Source of the DNA: Actinophytocola sp050699935
Lineage (GTDB): Bacteria; Actinomycetota; Actinomycetes; Mycobacteriales; Pseudonocardiaceae
Assembly: GCF_050699935.1 (NCBI RefSeq)
Contig: NZ_JBOHGB010000008.1
Span: forward strand, 1-64,000
Reading direction: 5' to 3'
Length of the DNA stretch: 64,000 bases
Part shown: piece by piece, positions 61,984 through 64,000 of the stretch
Layout: each line of letters begins with the position of its first letter
Position numbering within the stretch: the stretch's first letter is position 1
Made by a program: the position numbers and the translations under genes
Notes under the pieces: generated by a model
Told to the model about the DNA's origin: nothing
Database searches by the model: none
Seen by the model: only the letters and a program-made list of their open reading frames with translations

Positions 61984-62802
61984 GTGGTACGCTTGTTCTC
62001 TCCGATTGACATGCGGATCCCTCAGCGTATCCGGCTTCGTCTCATGGCATTCGTGACGATCGCCGACACGGGCGTCATCTCCTATATCTCAACGAAGAAT
62101 CTCGCCGAACGGTGGGGCTTTGGGGCGCTGTCCTGGCTTTACCCGCTGTGCTTGGACGCGGTCGCGGCAGTGGGGATGGACCTGTGGATGTCGAACTCGC
62201 CAGCCAAACGCGCGGCCGCGTGCCTGTCACTGTCGGCGGTGGGCTTGTCCCTGGCGGCTAACGTCGCGGACTGGCTGTACGTCGGTCCCGGCGCAGCCGT
62301 CCTCGGCGCCGTCCCGCCGTTGATGCTCGCCGCGTTGCTGCTCACCATGCACCGTCACGCCGCCCACACCACGCCGTCCTCGACACCGAGTCTCGCCGCT
62401 GGTACCGGTCCCGCGTCGGTGGCACCAGTACCAGCCGCGGTACCAGTCACCGGTGCTGTCGACATCGACGCCGAGGCGCCGCCCACCGTCCCCGACCCGA
62501 ACGCGCAACCCGCCGCTGCGGAACCCACCGGAGGACGTACGGCCCGGACGACGTCGTTACGGAACCGGAAAGCCCCGTCCTCTGATCGGCCGCGCCAGCC
62601 CAGGAAGGGCCCGCAGCCAGACGTGTCTGATCACGAGGTGATCAAGGCCCTGCGCGAGCGCGAGCAGCAGGGAGAGCCGCTGTCGCGGCGCAGCGTGATG
62701 GCCGAGTACCGCATGGGCACCCCGCGTGCCACACGGCTGATGGCGGCCGCCAGCAACGGCACGCACCTCACCATCTCCGATCACCACCGAGGTGATTCGT
62801 GA
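61984..62802 (+). CDS. SpdB2/DUF2637-type spread protein
   Basis: 272 residues from a GTG at 61984 (GGAAGGG upstream). Four membrane helices in residues 20-125 (FVTIADTGVISYISTKNLAE, GALSWLYPLCLDAVAAVGMD, LSLSAVGLSLAANVADWLYV, AVPPLMLAALLLTM) match DUF2637/SpdB2 of actinomycete plasmids. A Pro-rich linker leads to a C-terminal helix-turn-helix-like part (EVIKALREREQQGEPLSRRS) that may bind DNA. Coupled to the prim-pol gene by a GTGA overlap. Confidence 0.78.
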   Translation: MVRLFSPIDMRIPQRIRLRLMAFVTIADTGVISYISTKNLAERWGFGALSWLYPLCLDAVAAVGMDLWMSNSPAKRAAACLSLSAVGLSLAANVADWLYVGPGAAVLGAVPPLMLAALLLTMHRHAAHTTPSSTPSLAAGTGPASVAPVPAAVPVTGAVDIDAEAPPTVPDPNAQPAAAEPTGGRTARTTSLRNRKAPSSDRPRQPRKGPQPDVSDHEVIKALREREQQGEPLSRRSVMAEYRMGTPRATRLMAAASNGTHLTISDHHRGDS

Positions 62803-63734
62803 TGGCGCGGATGCACGACGTTGACCACCATTACCTCATTCGCGAGGCCCTGCGCAGCGCGGACCTCGGCATGTTCGTCTTCCCACTGTGGCCACGCAGC
62901 AAGGTGCCGGCGCTGCACGGAGAGAAACACTGCCCCCGCCGCGGGCCGTGCGCGCAGGGACACCGCGGCTGGGAGGCCCACGCCACCCGCGATCCGGAGC
63001 TGATCCGGCGATGGTGGCAGCAGTGGCCGCTGAACATCGGGGTCGCAACAGGGCCGTCCGGTCTGCACGTGCTCGATCTCGACGCCGCGCACGGCGAGGA
63101 CCCTCCGCCCCGATGGGCCGGTGCGCGACACGGCCGCGACGTCCTGGCCCGTCTGGCCGATCAAGCGGGCCAACCGCTTCCCAGTGACACCTACACGGTG
63201 CAGACACCCTCAGGTGGGTTCCACCTGTACTTCCGCATCCCACAGGTGCTCAATCTGCGGAACACCGTGGCGAGGCTCGGCTGGCGGGTGGACAGCCGGG
63301 GAGGCGGAGGCTACGTCGTCGCCGCCGGATCTCTCCTCACCCACGGGCGCTACACGGTCGCGAACGACCACTCGATCGCCTCGCTGCCTGATTGGCTCAT
63401 CCCGCTTCTGCGTCCGCCGCGGCTCGTGGTGCATCCGACGGTCGCCTGGCACCGGCTAGGACCGGTGAGTGAGGTCCGCAAGGACGCCTACCTGACCAGG
63501 ATCCACGACAACGTCGCAGCGACGCCTGAAGGTTACCGCCACGACACGCTGGTCCGAGCCGCCTTCACACTCGGACGCTTGGCCCAGGGTGGCGACATGA
63601 CCCTCGAGGAGGCACGTGCCTGCCTCCGCGATGCCGTAGCGCGCTGGCGCGGCACACCGTCCAGCAAGGACCTCAACACTATCGAGGACGGCCTGGAGGC
63701 AGGCGCCCGTCAGCCACGACGTCTCGCGGGCTAA
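62799..63734 (+). CDS. Bifunctional DNA primase/polymerase (prim-pol)
   Basis: 311 residues from GTG 62799. GMFVFPLWPRSKVPALHGEK, WWQQWPLNIGVATGPSGLHV and LDLDAAHG (D93, D95) then TPSGGFHLYFRIP (the catalytic His strand) and GGGGYVVAAGS are the archaeo-eukaryotic prim-pol domain used by actinomycete plasmids and integrative elements for replication. The C-terminal helical part (LVRAAFTLGRLAQGGDMTLE) is the usual extension. No helicase domain is fused, so it needs a partner outside the window. Confidence 0.82.
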   Translation: MMARMHDVDHHYLIREALRSADLGMFVFPLWPRSKVPALHGEKHCPRRGPCAQGHRGWEAHATRDPELIRRWWQQWPLNIGVATGPSGLHVLDLDAAHGEDPPPRWAGARHGRDVLARLADQAGQPLPSDTYTVQTPSGGFHLYFRIPQVLNLRNTVARLGWRVDSRGGGGYVVAAGSLLTHGRYTVANDHSIASLPDWLIPLLRPPRLVVHPTVAWHRLGPVSEVRKDAYLTRIHDNVAATPEGYRHDTLVRAAFTLGRLAQGGDMTLEEARACLRDAVARWRGTPSSKDLNTIEDGLEAGARQPRRLAG

Positions 63735-63828
63735 CGCGCCACACCACGCCAATTATCGATCTATTCCTCAGCCGGCCCGAAGCCGCCGGACCGCCTTGTG
63801 TCCTCCCCTTAATGAAGCGCAGGTATCC

Positions 63829-63909
63829 ATGGCCATCCCCGCCGACACAACAGTGCCTATGCGCCACCCGACCCGACACCTAAACGGACTCGACGGTGAG
63901 CGTCTGTGA
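63829..63909 (+). CDS. Tiny coupled ORF
   Basis: 26 codons from ATG 63829 (CAGG upstream), ending in a GTGA overlap with the next gene. The sequence has no family; the coupling hints at a translated leader. Confidence 0.3.
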   Translation: MAIPADTTVPMRHPTRHLNGLDGERL

Positions 63910-64000
63910 AATCCACCGCCCTGGGTATTGGAACGATGGTGTTCTGGCTGCTCCTGGCGGTCATTGTGGGCACTCTAATCGTGATCAAGATGCTAGTCAC
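63906..64000 (+). CDS. Start of a membrane protein, partial at window edge
   Basis: From the GTG at 63906: KSTALGIGTMVFWLLLAVIV then GTLIVIKMLV, a single membrane helix, running off the right edge. It overlaps the tiny ORF by 4 bases. Identity unknown. Confidence 0.45.
   Translation, partial: MKSTALGIGTMVFWLLLAVIVGTLIVIKMLV

Noticed and set aside
1..64000. CRISPR arrays and rRNA operons
   Set aside because: No regularly spaced short repeats and no rRNA-like conserved blocks were seen on either strand.

Overview
The window is high-GC DNA from an actinobacterium, most likely of the Pseudonocardiales (Amycolatopsis/Saccharothrix/Lentzea type). Many genes start with GTG, stop/start overlaps (ATGA, GTGA) are common, and several families seen here are typical of that group: SCO6880-like conjugation proteins, SpdB/DUF2637 proteins, and XRE + ImmA/IrrE + MAB_1171c-like trios. 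No rRNA, tRNA or CRISPR array was found.

Layout. (1) 1-230: two truncated insertion-sequence remnants (IS3 and IS630 types). (2) 373-8930, minus strand: a complex I-like cluster in transcription order BlaI-type repressor, nuoA, an unusual His-rich protein, nuoH, J, K, L, M, N. It codes the membrane arm only; no recognisable NADH-oxidising or Fe-S subunits are present. (3) About 9.2-19.7 kb: a 10.3-kb patchwork bracketed by two near-identical ~65-bp repeats. It carries a PLD-like nuclease, a large zinc-ribbon protein with a HEPN-type motif, a DUF3800 protein, a lipoprotein/membrane-protein pair, and broken pieces of a helicase, a TetR regulator and a VirB4-like ATPase. A tyrosine integrase and its AbrB-like partner lie just right of the second repeat. 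(4) 21.4-27.1 kb: an MFS exporter with an unknown partner, then a small secreted Cys-rich protein followed by a three-gene ABC exporter operon. (5) 28.5-31.0 kb: XRE regulator divergent from an ImmA/IrrE metalloprotease and a membrane protein. (6) 31.0-47.5 kb, minus strand: a long conjugation operon with a MinD/ParA-like ATPase, a small membrane protein (VirB2/pilin-like), VirB8-like, VirB6/TrbL-like, SCO6880-like, VirB4-like and VirD4-like proteins, an NlpC/P60 hydrolase and SpdB-like proteins, plus cupin and GP88-type cargo. (7) 47.8-64 kb, plus strand: an XRE regulator, a very large hyphenated palindrome, a ParB-domain protein, ArdA antirestriction, a PAPS-reductase-like gene, SpdB/DUF2637 and a prim-pol replication protein. 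Regions 6 and 7 look like one conjugative plasmid or integrative conjugative element running past the right edge.

Inside region 7 an 8.0-kb insertion splits the PAPS-reductase-like gene: the N-terminal part ends at 53254 and the C-terminal part resumes at 61284. The insertion has matching 9-bp inverted repeats close to both ends and carries two coupled tyrosine recombinases (Tn554-like arrangement), an AlbA_2/Schlafen-type protein, transposase and integrase scraps, and a two-gene cassette of unknown function whose products share a striking ~30-residue module.

The points I would follow first are that two-gene cassette, the split gene with its defined element ends, the Zn-ribbon/HEPN protein in the repeat-bracketed island, and the reduced complex I-like cluster with a NuoH that has lost its usual acidic quinone-site loop.
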